61,772 bases of DNA, from positions 1 to 61,772 of the forward strand of contig NZ_WHTD01000032.1 of assembly GCF_009379765.1 (NCBI RefSeq). The letters run 5' to 3'. Shown here in pieces: positions 11,797-19,498 of this stretch. The stretch comes from Actinophytocola sp. (GTDB lineage Bacteria > Actinomycetota > Actinomycetes > Mycobacteriales > Pseudonocardiaceae). Made by a program: the position numbers and the translations under genes. Within the stretch, counting starts at the first letter, position 1. Every line of letters starts with the position of its first letter. The notes beneath the pieces were generated by a model. The model was not told the DNA's origin. It saw only the letters and a program-made list of their open reading frames with translations, and made no database searches.

Positions 11797-12365
11797 CCCG
11801 CCTCCAGCACTCGGTCGAGCTGATCATCGAGCACGCGGGTGGCCGCGTCCATGGTGAGATGGCCCGCAGCCAGATATGCCGACAGCCCGGTGCCGAGCGC
11901 CAGCAGGCTGGTCGCGGCGAGGGCCGGGTCGGCGTCCGGGTTCGCCTCCTTCAGCAGCGCGGCGAGGGTCGGCTGGATCTGGTCGGGGCCCGCGGTGTGC
12001 GGCTGGTCCGCGAGCCTCGGGTCGGTGAACGCCAGCGCCGCGTACGCCGCGTGCAGCCGGTAGAGGTCCGCGCTCACCTCGTCGGTCGGGAGCAGCTCGT
12101 GCATGATCGCGCGGACCTGGGCGGCCGGCGGACCCTCGCCCGGTGCCGGCAGTCGCGTGGCGATCGTGGCGCGCAGGTGGAGCAGGCCGCCCCGCAGCAG
12201 CTCGGCCTTGGTGGGGAAGTAGTACTGGACGAGGTTGACCGAGACGCCGGCCTCGCGCGCGACCTCCCGGAAGCCGGTGGCGTGCAGCCCGTGCACGCCG
12301 GCGCACCGCACCAGTGCCGCGGCGAGCTCGCGGCGTCGTTCGTCGTGGTCCACCCGTTTCGGCAC
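11793..12365 (-). CDS. TetR family transcriptional regulator
   Basis: 190 aa. N-terminal helix-turn-helix REVAREAGVSVNLVQYYFPTK (about 35-55) followed by a helical ligand domain rich in Leu and Ala. It heads a two-gene operon with the GNAT enzyme and is divergent from the DUF1992 gene across only 30 bp, which holds a dyad it may bind. The GTG at 12365 was chosen because it gives a normal TetR length and has a -10 box 6 nt upstream. Confidence 0.88.
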   Translation of the reverse strand: MPKRVDHDERRRELAAALVRCAGVHGLHATGFREVAREAGVSVNLVQYYFPTKAELLRGGLLHLRATIATRLPAPGEGPPAAQVRAIMHELLPTDEVSADLYRLHAAYAALAFTDPRLADQPHTAGPDQIQPTLAALLKEANPDADPALAATSLLALGTGLSAYLAAGHLTMDAATRVLDDQLDRVLEAG

Positions 12366-12395
12366 CGGTTTATCGTACCGCTGTACTATGTAACG
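12366..12395. promoter_or_regulatory. Compact divergent promoter/operator, tetR versus DUF1992 gene
   Basis: Only 30 bp separate two GTG starts. TACTAT (12384-12389, plus) and TACGAT (12372-12377, minus) each sit 6 nt before their start codon. The half-sites ATCGTAC and GTACTAT form a near-symmetric dyad over both boxes, a likely TetR operator that would block both transcripts. Confidence 0.6.
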
Positions 12396-12794
12396 GTGAC
12401 CGAACGGAAGCCGCCGGCCATGCCGGTCGAGGACTGGGTCGAGCGACAGATCCGGATGGCCCAGGAACGCGGGGACCTGGACGATCTGCCGGGCGCGGGC
12501 AAACCGATCCCGAACCGCCGTGGCGGCACGATGGAGTGGGTGGCGCAGAAGCTGCGCGGGGAGAACGCCGACATCGCGGCGCTGCTGCCGCCGTCGCTGG
12601 CGCTGCCCAAGGAGGTGGCCGACCTCCCTGCGCGGCTGACGAAGGAGCAGTCGGAGCAGCGGGTGCGGGAGATCGTGGCCGACCTGAACGCGCGGATCGC
12701 CAAGGCCCACCGCGAGCCGCAGGTCGGCCCGCCGCTGCGGATGGGCCCGGTGGTGGTGGAGGAGGCGGTCGAGTCCTGGCGCGCCGCGCGATAG
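12396..12794 (+). CDS. DUF1992 (DnaJ-homologue-associated) family protein
   Basis: 132 aa. The family core VEDWVERQIRMAQERGDLDD, LPGAGKPIPN and the following NADIAALLPPSLALPKEV match DUF1992 proteins (the domain of human DNAJC28). Its molecular function is not established. There is no signal peptide or membrane segment. The GTG start at 12396 is probably leaderless. Confidence 0.85.
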   Translation: MTERKPPAMPVEDWVERQIRMAQERGDLDDLPGAGKPIPNRRGGTMEWVAQKLRGENADIAALLPPSLALPKEVADLPARLTKEQSEQRVREIVADLNARIAKAHREPQVGPPLRMGPVVVEEAVESWRAAR

Positions 12795-12887
12795 GCGTGG
12801 CCTCCGGCCCCCGGGATCCAGCGTAGCCCCGGGCACCGACGGTTTCGGCCGAGCGCGGCGGGTGCTGTGGACAACTCCGGACTCGCG

Positions 12888-13352
12888 CTAGTTGATGCCG
12901 CCCTCGGACGCCGCCTTCAGGCGCGGCGCGCCCGGACCCAGAGCGGCGAGAGTGTCCTCGCGGTTCATCAGGTGACACGCCTTCAGCGACAGGCACCCGC
13001 AGCCGATGCATGCGGTCAGGCGGTCCCGTAAGCGCTGCATCGAGTCGATCCGCGCGTCGAGCTCGCCGCGCCACAGCTGGGACAGCCGGGCCCAGTCGGC
13101 CTTCGTCGGGGTGCGGCCCTCCGGCAGGGTCGCCAGCGCGTCGTGGATCTCCTCCAGCGACAGGCCGACCCGCTGCGCCGTCCGGATGAACGCCAGCCGC
13201 CGGAGCACCGCTCGGGCGTATTTCCGCTGGTTGCCGGTGGTTCTCTCGGACGAGATCAGGCCTCGTTCCTCATAGAACCGCAGTGCGGTGTGCGGCACGC
13301 CACTGCGCTTGGCCACATCACCGATCGTCAGCACATCCGGCAGTTTGGGCAC
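12888..13352 (-). CDS. soxR: Redox-sensitive MerR-family regulator SoxR
   Basis: 154 aa. The MerR DNA-binding domain is at the N-terminus (LTIGDVAKRSGVPHTALRFYEERGLI), then a dimerisation helix, then the [2Fe-2S] motif C115-x2-C118-x-C120-x5-C126 (CIGCGCLSLKAC), the SoxR hallmark. It senses redox-active compounds and activates promoters with a long spacer. It is divergent from a transketolase gene whose upstream region contains such a promoter. The GTG at 13352 gives the normal length. Confidence 0.93.
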   Translation of the reverse strand: MPKLPDVLTIGDVAKRSGVPHTALRFYEERGLISSERTTGNQRKYARAVLRRLAFIRTAQRVGLSLEEIHDALATLPEGRTPTKADWARLSQLWRGELDARIDSMQRLRDRLTACIGCGCLSLKACHLMNREDTLAALGPGAPRLKAASEGGIN

Positions 13353-13416
13353 GTCACCGACCCTACCGGCTGATCCTCGACCTAGGTGGAGCTGTCCACC
13401 GGGCGGACAGCAGGGC

Positions 13417-13447
13417 TTGACCTCCACCGGACTCGACGTTGCACGCT
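13417..13447 (+). promoter_or_regulatory. MerR-type promoter, 19-nt spacer
   Basis: TTGACC (13417-13422) and CACGCT (13442-13447) are 19 nt apart, the spacing used by MerR-family activators, with an imperfect dyad (ACCTCCACC against ACTCGACGT) between them. CACGCT is 6 nt before the transketolase ATG. Additional dyads (GGTGGA/TCCACC at 13385-13400) lie just upstream. SoxR control is inferred from position. Confidence 0.5.
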
Positions 13448-13453
13448 CGTGGC

Positions 13454-14129
13454 ATGAGACGGACACAGGACCTCGCCGACCTCTTCCGGAGGATGACCGG
13501 CGACGAGAAGCACGAATGGGCCGCGGCGTCCACATTGGACGTTCTGTGGGTACTCTACGACCGGGTGCTGAACATCTCGCTCCGACAACCAGGACGACCC
13601 TGACCGGGACCGGTTCCTGCTCTCCAAGGGACACGGCCCCATGGCCTACTACGCCGTCCTCGCCGCCAAGGGCTTCCTCGACCCGGACGCCCTCGACAGC
13701 TGGACCACGTTCGGCTCTCCGCTCGGCCAGCACCCCGACCGGGTGCTCGTTCCCGGCGTCGAGATCGGCTCCGGCTCGCTCGGCCACGGGCTCGGCCTCG
13801 GCGTCGGCACCGCGCTCGGCCTCCGGGCACAGAAGCGGACCGCGCGCACGGTCGTCCTGGTCGGCGACGGCGAGCGCGACGAGGGCAGCAACCACGAGGC
13901 CATCGCCGTCGCCGGGCGGCTCGGGCTCGACCGGCTCACCGTCGCCGCCATCGACAACGGCTCGTCCAGCCACGGCTGGCCGGGTGGCATCGCGCGCCGG
14001 TTCGAGGTCGAGGGCTGGGCGAGCCACACCGTCGACGGCCGCGACCACGACGCCATCCACAACGCCTTCACCGCCGAGCACGCCGGCCGCCCGGCCGTCG
14101 TCGTCGCCACGATCGAGGAGGACCGGTGA
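13454..14129 (+). pseudogene. Transketolase N-terminal subunit, frameshifted
   Basis: The first frame reads MRRTQDLADLFRRMTGDEKH to VLYDRVLNIS; the second reads RSDNQDDPDRDRFLLSKGHG and onward through LVGDGERDEGSNHEA to the stop at 14129. Joined, they match the thiamine-diphosphate half of split transketolases, with SKGHG and the GDGE...N cofactor motif intact. A frame change of +1 (one extra or two missing bases) lies near 13577-13585, and the first frame stops at about 13603. It is therefore a fresh pseudogene or a sequencing error. The stop overlaps the next gene (GTGA). Confidence 0.8.
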
Positions 14130-15028
14130 CCAGCACCATGCGGCTCATGCGCACCGCGTTCGTCGACACCGTCACCAGCGCGCTCGACCTCGACCCTCGG
14201 CTCGCCGTCGTCACCGCGGACATCTCCAGCGGAGCGTTCGACGAGGCCAGGGCACGTCACCCGGACCGGGTGATCAACCTCGGGATCCGCGAGCAGGCGA
14301 TGATCGGCGTGGCCGGCGGCCTCGCGCTCACCGGGATGCGCCCGGTCGTGCACAGCTACACACCGTTCCTCGTCGAGCGGCCGCTCGAGCAGATCAAGCT
14401 CGACCTCGGCCACCAGGACGTCGGCGCCGTGCTGGTGAGCATCGGCGGCTCCTACGACGACCCGGTGTGGGGTCGCACCCACCAAGGCCCGGCCGACGTC
14501 GCGCTGCTCGACGCGCTGCCCGGGTGGACCATCCACGTGCCCGGCCACCCCGACGAGGTCGAGCCGCTGCTGCGGGACGCGCTCGCCGGCGACGGCCGGG
14601 TCTACCTGCGACTGTCCACTCGGGAGAACTCGGCGGCGTACCCGGTCGGCGGGAAGTTCACCTTGGTACGCAAGGGGAATGACGGAGTCGTGGTCGCCGT
14701 CGGGCCCACGCTCGACCCGGTGCTCGAGGCGACGGCCACGCTGGACGTGACCGTGCTGTACGCGAACACGGTGCGCCCGTTCGACCACGCCGGCCTGCGG
14801 GCGGCGCTCGGCGACCGGGCGGACGTCGTGCTCGTCGAGCCGTACCTGGCGGGCACGTCCGCGCACGAGGTCGCGGTGGCGCTCGGCGACGTGCCGCACC
14901 GGTTGCGCGCGCTGGGTGTGCGGCGCGACGTGGAGGTCCGCGCCTACGGCACCGCGCCCGAGCACGACGCGGTGCACGGGCTCGACCCCGCCGGCCTCAC
15001 CGAATCCATCCGATCATTTTTGGTCTAG
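14126..15028 (+). CDS. Transketolase C-terminal subunit
   Basis: 300 aa. Pyrimidine-binding half of a split transketolase: VVTADISSGAFDEA, RVINLGIREQAMIGVAGGLA (the Glu activates thiamine diphosphate), then a C-terminal domain starting near GVVVAVGPTLDPVLEA. With the preceding gene it would form one two-carbon ketol transferase of the pentose phosphate pathway. It overlaps the N-subunit by 4 nt. It looks intact, which argues for recent or artefactual damage to its partner. Confidence 0.88.
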   Translation: MTSTMRLMRTAFVDTVTSALDLDPRLAVVTADISSGAFDEARARHPDRVINLGIREQAMIGVAGGLALTGMRPVVHSYTPFLVERPLEQIKLDLGHQDVGAVLVSIGGSYDDPVWGRTHQGPADVALLDALPGWTIHVPGHPDEVEPLLRDALAGDGRVYLRLSTRENSAAYPVGGKFTLVRKGNDGVVVAVGPTLDPVLEATATLDVTVLYANTVRPFDHAGLRAALGDRADVVLVEPYLAGTSAHEVAVALGDVPHRLRALGVRRDVEVRAYGTAPEHDAVHGLDPAGLTESIRSFLV

Positions 15029-15058
15029 ACCCTTTCGGGTGATGTGTGCGTTGCCGTA

Positions 15059-15078
15059 CCGTGGTCAACCAACCACGG
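15059..15078. promoter_or_regulatory. Palindrome CCGTGGT-6-ACCACGG
   Basis: Perfect 7-bp arms (15059-15065 and 15072-15078) 20 bp before the ATG of the secreted protein gene; a candidate operator. Confidence 0.4.
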
Positions 15079-15097
15079 ACTGTGTCGGGGGTACGCG

Positions 15098-15688
15098 ATG
15101 AGGCGACGACTGGTGGGTGGGCTCGCGGTGCTGTCCGCGCTGGTCCTGGCGGCACCGACGGCCGGCGCGGAGGTGGAGCCGGGGGGATGGGGCTCGTACT
15201 CGCCGGGGTTCTCCGTGCAGGAGCGCGGCTGTGGCGACGTGAGCGACCTGACCTTCCGGCTCACCTGCTCGACGGCCGGCGGCGACCAGCGTGCCGAGCG
15301 CCGCTACACCACCTACACGAGCGGTTCGCGGCAGTTCGAGGGCTACTTCCGGATCACCAGCATGAGCGGCAGCCGGATCAGCCTGAAGCAGACGTTCAAC
15401 GAGGCCGACGGGCCGTTCTTCATGCTCGCGGTCGAGCGCGGCGGCCGGCTCTACGCGGTGCACGGCGGCACCACGGTCGGCACCGGCGCGACCGTCGGCG
15501 CGACCGTGCGGATCAACACGGTGCACGACGTCGGCGGTACCCATCGGACCTATGTCAACGGCTCGCTCAAGCACACCGTGTCCGGCCCGAGCGGGCCCTA
15601 CTACGACAAGTTCGGCGCCTACCGCACGGACAGCGGCGCCGGGCAGATCACCGTGGAGCGGAGCGGCATCCGCTTCTGGCGCAAGTAG
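15098..15688 (+). CDS. Secreted protein, possible polysaccharide lyase-like fold
   Basis: 196 aa with a clear signal peptide (MRRRLVGGLAVLSALVLAAP, cut near AGA). The mature part is beta-rich: RQFEGYFRITSMSGSRISLK, FFMLAVERGGRLYAVHGG, HRTYVNGSLKHTV and ITVERSGIRFWRK. It resembles single-domain concanavalin-like polysaccharide lyases, but I could not identify a catalytic set. The ATG at 15098 begins the signal peptide. The next lipoprotein gene starts one base after its stop, so they form one unit. Confidence 0.7.
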   Translation: MRRRLVGGLAVLSALVLAAPTAGAEVEPGGWGSYSPGFSVQERGCGDVSDLTFRLTCSTAGGDQRAERRYTTYTSGSRQFEGYFRITSMSGSRISLKQTFNEADGPFFMLAVERGGRLYAVHGGTTVGTGATVGATVRINTVHDVGGTHRTYVNGSLKHTVSGPSGPYYDKFGAYRTDSGAGQITVERSGIRFWRK

Positions 15689-16384
15689 ATGCGGGCGGTG
15701 CCGGCCGCGCTCGCGGCGCTGGTGTCGATGCTGACGGCGTGCGGCTCGGCCGGCGCGGACGGTCCGGCGGACGAGGGGCCCGCCGGGCCCGACCTGTCGG
15801 CCGAGCTGGTCACGCCCACCGACATCGCGCTGCGCTGGCGGGCCGGCGACCCGGCCGCGGCGGCGTACGTCGTCGAGTTCGCCACCGAGCCGGGCGGCCG
15901 GTACACGATCCTCGAGTTCCTGCCGCCGGACCGGACCACGTTCACCCATCCCGACCTGATCCCGCGCACACCGTTCTACTACCGCGTCCGCCCGGTCCAC
16001 GGGCCGCCGTCCTCGCCGGTCGAGGTCACGATGACGCCGGTAGAGGGCGCGCCGCCCGGGGACTGGACCGCGCCACGCGCCGTCCCGGACGACCGGGCCC
16101 GGCCCGAGCGGCTCGGCGCGCCGACCAACCTCACGGCCGAGGTCGTCGCCGCCGACGGCGTCCGCTTCAGCTGGACCGACAACGCCACCGCCGAGGCCGG
16201 CTTCCTCCTGGAGTCCCGTCCGGCCGGGACCGAGGAGTTCCGGGTGGTCGCGGTGCTCGACCCGGACGTCAACACCGTCGGGCTGGTCACCCTCCCCGAG
16301 GAACGCGTCGCGGCGTACCGGCTCCGCGCCTACGAGCTGGGGCCCGCGTCGAATGTGGCCCATCGGACGACCGGCGGTCCGTGA
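15689..16384 (+). CDS. Fibronectin type III-like lipoprotein
   Basis: 231 aa. A short signal sequence ends in a lipobox (SMLTAC), giving a surface lipoprotein. Two beta-sandwich repeats of fibronectin III type are suggested by AAYVVEFATEPGGRYTIL...FYYRVRPVHG and VRFSWTDNATAEAGFLLESR...YRLRAYELG. Function is unknown; such domains usually mediate binding to polymers or proteins, which would fit co-expression with the lyase-like secreted protein. Confidence 0.7.
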   Translation: MRAVPAALAALVSMLTACGSAGADGPADEGPAGPDLSAELVTPTDIALRWRAGDPAAAAYVVEFATEPGGRYTILEFLPPDRTTFTHPDLIPRTPFYYRVRPVHGPPSSPVEVTMTPVEGAPPGDWTAPRAVPDDRARPERLGAPTNLTAEVVAADGVRFSWTDNATAEAGFLLESRPAGTEEFRVVAVLDPDVNTVGLVTLPEERVAAYRLRAYELGPASNVAHRTTGGP

Positions 16385-16391
16385 CATCTCG

Positions 16392-16397
16392 TAGCCT
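16392..16397 (+). promoter_or_regulatory. -10 box TAGCCT of hisH
   Basis: TAGCCT is 6 nt before the hisH GTG at 16404; leaderless arrangement. Confidence 0.55.
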
Positions 16398-16403
16398 GGG
16401 GGC

Positions 16404-17036
16404 GTGGCACGAGTGGTCGTACTGGACTACGGATCCGGCAACCTGAGGTCGGCCGAGCGCGCGTTGCGCCGGGTCGGCGCGGACGTCGAGGTGACCAGTG
16501 ACCGGCACGCCGCCCAGGAGTGCGACGGGCTGGTGGTGCCCGGGGTGGGCGCGTTCGCCGCGTGCATGGCGGGCCTGCGCGGGGTCGGTGGCGAGTCGAT
16601 CATCGAGCGGCGGCTGGCCGGCGGCCGGCCGGTGCTCGGGGTCTGTGTCGGCATGCAGATCCTGTTCGAGCGCGGCATCGAGCACGGCGTGGAGACGGAC
16701 GGCTGCGCGCAATGGCCGGGCACGGTGTCGCGGCTGGACGCGGAGATCGTGCCGCACATGGGTTGGAACACGGTCCGCCCGCCGGCCGGCTCGGTGCTGT
16801 TCGACGGTCTCGACGCCGGCGCCCGGTTCTACTTCGTCCACTCCTATGCGGCCCGCGAGTGGGAGCTGCGGCCCGAGTCCCCGATGCCCGCGCCGCTCGT
16901 GACGTGGGCCACGCACGGCGGCGACTTCGTGGCGGCCGCGGAGAACGGCCCGCTCGCCGCGACCCAGTTCCACCCCGAGAAGTCCGGCGACGCGGGCGCG
17001 CACCTGCTGACCAACTGGGTGAAGGCGCTGGGTTAA
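16404..17036 (+). CDS. hisH: Imidazole glycerol phosphate synthase, glutaminase subunit
   Basis: 210 aa class I glutamine amidotransferase. The nucleophile is C81 in LGVCVGMQ; the His-Glu pair is in QFHPEKSG (about 190-192). It releases ammonia for His[10 protein letters not shown] is the HisH-specific opening. It is separated from hisA by a small convergent gene. Its TAA shares a TTAA tetramer with the stop of that gene. Confidence 0.95.
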   Translation: MARVVVLDYGSGNLRSAERALRRVGADVEVTSDRHAAQECDGLVVPGVGAFAACMAGLRGVGGESIIERRLAGGRPVLGVCVGMQILFERGIEHGVETDGCAQWPGTVSRLDAEIVPHMGWNTVRPPAGSVLFDGLDAGARFYFVHSYAAREWELRPESPMPAPLVTWATHGGDFVAAAENGPLAATQFHPEKSGDAGAHLLTNWVKALG

Positions 17037-17356
17037 CGAGGCTGCGCGACCAGCCTGGAGAACTCCCGGTCCGGATCCTTGAGCAGCCCGTGAATCGTGG
17101 CGAACGCGGGGCACGGCCACTCGACGCCGCACGTGCGGCAGCCCGCCGCGCCGGTGGATGTGTCGTGCAGGGCCAGAACCGCGCGGACGACCGTGACGAG
17201 GTCGGGTATGAGCGAGCGGGCCGACGCGGTGTCCTCTTCGGACCACGAGGCGTACTTCAACGCGAGGAACTCGGCCTCGTCGAGGTGCCGGTAGAGATTT
17301 CCGCGCAGCAGACGGAATGCGTCGGTCACCGCGGGTGAGACATTGTCCATGACCAT
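17033..17356 (-). CDS. Small Cys-containing protein, unknown function
   Basis: 107 aa from 17356 (or 105 from the next ATG at 17350). Mostly helical N-terminal half ([16 protein letters not shown]), then [21 protein letters not shown], a C-x2-C-x5-C pattern followed by His. The same design (GRCPSCRTTRFGRTPAPCRAY) is in the gene at 59504-59875, so the two belong to one family. Possible metal or redox site. It lies between hisH and hisA on the opposite strand. Confidence 0.65.
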   Translation of the reverse strand: MVMDNVSPAVTDAFRLLRGNLYRHLDEAEFLALKYASWSEEDTASARSLIPDLVTVVRAVLALHDTSTGAAGCRTCGVEWPCPAFATIHGLLKDPDREFSRLVAQPR

Positions 17357-17429
17357 ATCGAATACGATGCCACTTGATCATCGCATTCCTCCGATGGGGG
17401 ACATTCGAGGTGGCTCCCGCCCGGCTCGA

Positions 17430-17435
17430 TACCCT
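17430..17435 (+). promoter_or_regulatory. -10 box TACCCT of hisA
   Basis: TACCCT is 7 nt before the hisA GTG at 17443. Confidence 0.5.
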
Positions 17436-17442
17436 TGCGAGC

Positions 17443-18177
17443 GTGACGTTCACGCTGCTCCCCGCTGTCGATGTCCGCGACGGTAGGGCCGTCCGCCTGC
17501 TGCAGGGCCGATCCGGCACCGAGACCGGTTACGGCGACCCGTTGGACGCCGCGCTCGCGTGGCAGGACGACGGTGCCGAGTGGATCCATCTGGTCGACCT
17601 CGACGCGGCGTTCGGCACCGGCGACAACCGCGCCCGGCTCGCGGACATCGTCGGCCGGCTCGACGTCGAGGTGGAGCTGTCCGGCGGCATCCGGGACGAC
17701 GCCTCGCTGGCCGCGGCGCTCGCGACCGGCTGCGCCCGGGTGAACCTGGGCACGGCGGCGCTGGAGCACCCCGAGTGGTGCTCGCGCGCGATCGGCGAGT
17801 TCGGCGACCGGGTCGCGGTCGGTCTCGACGTGCGGATCGACGACGCGGGGGAGCACCACCTCGCGGCGCGCGGCTGGACCGAGGACGGCGGCCTGCTGTG
17901 GGACGTGCTGGACCGCCTGGAGCGGGACGGCTGCTCGCGGTACGTGGTGACCGACGTGACCAAGGACGGCACGTTGGCGGGCCCGAACCTGCGGCTGCTG
18001 CTGGACGTGTGCGAGCGGTCGAAGGCGCCGGTGATCGCGTCCGGTGGCGTGTCGAGCCTCGATGACGTGTCGGCCCTGGCCGGTCTCGCTTCCGTCGGGG
18101 TGGAGGGGACGATCATCGGCAAGGCGCTCTACACCCGGGCGTTCACCCTGCCCGAGGCGCTGGCGCTCACTCGCTGA
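17443..18177 (+). CDS. priA: Phosphoribosyl isomerase A (HisA/TrpF dual function)
   Basis: 244 aa TIM barrel. It isomerises ProFAR in histidine synthesis and, in actinobacterial PriA, also phosphoribosylanthranilate in tryptophan synthesis. The catalytic acids are in PAVDVRDG (start of strand 1) and [13 protein letters not shown]. The PriA-type ARGWTEDGG segment (Arg and Trp used for the Trp substrate) is present. No trpF occurs in the nearby trp cluster, which supports the dual role. The GTG at 17443 aligns with HisA N-termini; upstream starts in the frame do not. Confidence 0.93.
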   Translation: MTFTLLPAVDVRDGRAVRLLQGRSGTETGYGDPLDAALAWQDDGAEWIHLVDLDAAFGTGDNRARLADIVGRLDVEVELSGGIRDDASLAAALATGCARVNLGTAALEHPEWCSRAIGEFGDRVAVGLDVRIDDAGEHHLAARGWTEDGGLLWDVLDRLERDGCSRYVVTDVTKDGTLAGPNLRLLLDVCERSKAPVIASGGVSSLDDVSALAGLASVGVEGTIIGKALYTRAFTLPEALALTR

Positions 18178-18550
18178 GCTCGATCGCGAGGCAGACGGTG
18201 CCGGTGCGGCCCCGGCGCAGGACGCTGGCGCCGATGACGACGCGACCGGTGACGCCGTACTTGCGCTTCAGCACCGTGCGGCCACGCTCGGAGCCGTCGG
18301 CGTCGAGGATGCGCGCGTGCCCCTTGACGGTGGCGCCGCGGGGCTTGCCGCGCAGGTCGCACTCGGCGACCTCGACCGTCCCGGTGTTGCGGACGCGCTT
18401 GACCTTGCCGGCCTTCGCCTGCGTCCAGACGATCAGCTCCTCGCCGTCCCGCCCGACCCAGACCGGGGTCGGGACGGGAGTGCCGTCCCGCCGGAAGGTC
18501 GTGACGAGCAGGTAGTTGCCGCGGCTCAGCCGTTCCACTTCGGACGCCAT
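18167..18550 (-). CDS. PPOX-class F420-dependent oxidoreductase
   Basis: 127 aa split beta-barrel flavin/F420 protein: [45 protein letters not shown] and [14 protein letters not shown] match the PPOX F420 family (related to Rv2061c). It would reduce a small substrate with F420H2. It runs convergently into hisA with an 11-nt overlap of the 3' ends. Start ATG at 18550 with TAGCGT 7 nt upstream. Confidence 0.85.
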   Translation of the reverse strand: MASEVERLSRGNYLLVTTFRRDGTPVPTPVWVGRDGEELIVWTQAKAGKVKRVRNTGTVEVAECDLRGKPRGATVKGHARILDADGSERGRTVLKRKYGVTGRVVIGASVLRRGRTGTVCLAIELSE

Positions 18551-18557
18551 GCCGGCA

Positions 18558-18563
18558 ACGCTA
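18558..18563 (-). promoter_or_regulatory. -10 box TAGCGT of the PPOX gene
   Basis: On the minus strand TAGCGT ends 7 nt before the ATG at 18550; leaderless arrangement. Confidence 0.5.
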
Positions 18564-18593
18564 CCCACCGGCTCCTGTGGGTGCTCTCAGCCG

Positions 18594-19421
18594 TCACGGC
18601 GTGCGGCGGCGCAGCGTCGCCGAGCCGAGCACCAGTGCCAGTACCGCGCACCCGGCCACGATCAGGAGGTTGCGCACCAGGGCCCCGTCGATGTCCGACG
18701 AATGCGTGACCTGGGTCAGCGCGTCGACGGCATAGGACAGCGGCATGATGTTGGAGAGCCACTCCAGCACCGGCGTCATCGCCTCCCGCGGCGCGAACAG
18801 GCCGCACAGCAGGATCTGCGGCATCACGATGGCCGGCATGAACTGCACGGCCTGGAACTCCGTTCGCGCGAACGCGCTCGCCAGCAGACCGAGCGCGGTG
18901 CCGAGCAGCGCGTCGAGCACCGCGATCAGCAGCAGCAGCCACACCGAGCCGCCGATCTCCAGACCCAGCCAGGTGAGCGAGATGCCGGCCGCGACCAGCA
19001 CCTGCAGCACCGCCACCATCCCGAAGGCGATCGCGTAGCCGAAGAGCAGGTCGAACTTGCCGATCGGCATCGTCATGAGCCGCTCGAGGGTCGCCGTCGT
19101 GCGCTCGCGCAGCGTCGTGATCGACGTGACGATGAACATGATCGCGAACGGGAACACCGCGAGCAACGCGGGCGCGGTCGCGCTGAACACCAGCTCGCTG
19201 TTGAACACGAAGCGCAGCAGGATCAGCAGCAGCGAGGGCAGCAGCACCATGAGCGCGACGGTGCGGCGGTCGTGGCGGAGCTGGGTGAGGATGCGCCGGG
19301 CGGTGGCCAGCGTGTAGCCGGCGTTCATGCCGAGGTTGATGCGCTGTCTCACCGGATCGCTCCGCCCGCCGGTTCGTGGGCCCGTTCCCGGTGTCGTTGG
19401 TTCGCTCGAAAGCTCACTCAT
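18594..19421 (-). CDS. ABC-2 type transporter permease
   Basis: 275 aa with six predicted membrane segments (for example RTVALMVLLPSLLLILLRFV, ALLAVFPFAIMFIVTSITTL and MPAIVMPQILLCGLFAP). It pairs with the ATPase just upstream as a DrrAB-like exporter of drugs or lipids. ATG at 19421 is used here. A GTG at 19502 overlapping the ATPase stop (GTGA) would add 27 residues (ANASHAERSEAGGHR) that look like a translated intergenic repeat; coupling makes that start possible too. Confidence 0.87.
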   Translation of the reverse strand: MSELSSEPTTPGTGPRTGGRSDPVRQRINLGMNAGYTLATARRILTQLRHDRRTVALMVLLPSLLLILLRFVFNSELVFSATAPALLAVFPFAIMFIVTSITTLRERTTATLERLMTMPIGKFDLLFGYAIAFGMVAVLQVLVAAGISLTWLGLEIGGSVWLLLLIAVLDALLGTALGLLASAFARTEFQAVQFMPAIVMPQILLCGLFAPREAMTPVLEWLSNIMPLSYAVDALTQVTHSSDIDGALVRNLLIVAGCAVLALVLGSATLRRRTP

Positions 19422-19498
19422 ACGGTGCCCACCGGCCTCGCTCCGCTCGGCGTGAGAGGCATTCGCACCGGTCCTGCCGGGCACGTCGCGTTGGGGGC

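Noticed and set aside
13385..13410. Rho-independent terminator between soxR and transketolase
   Set aside because: The dyads GGTGGA/TCCACC and CTGTCC/GGACAG are short, lack a U-run, and lie between divergent genes where a terminator is not needed; operator function is more likely.
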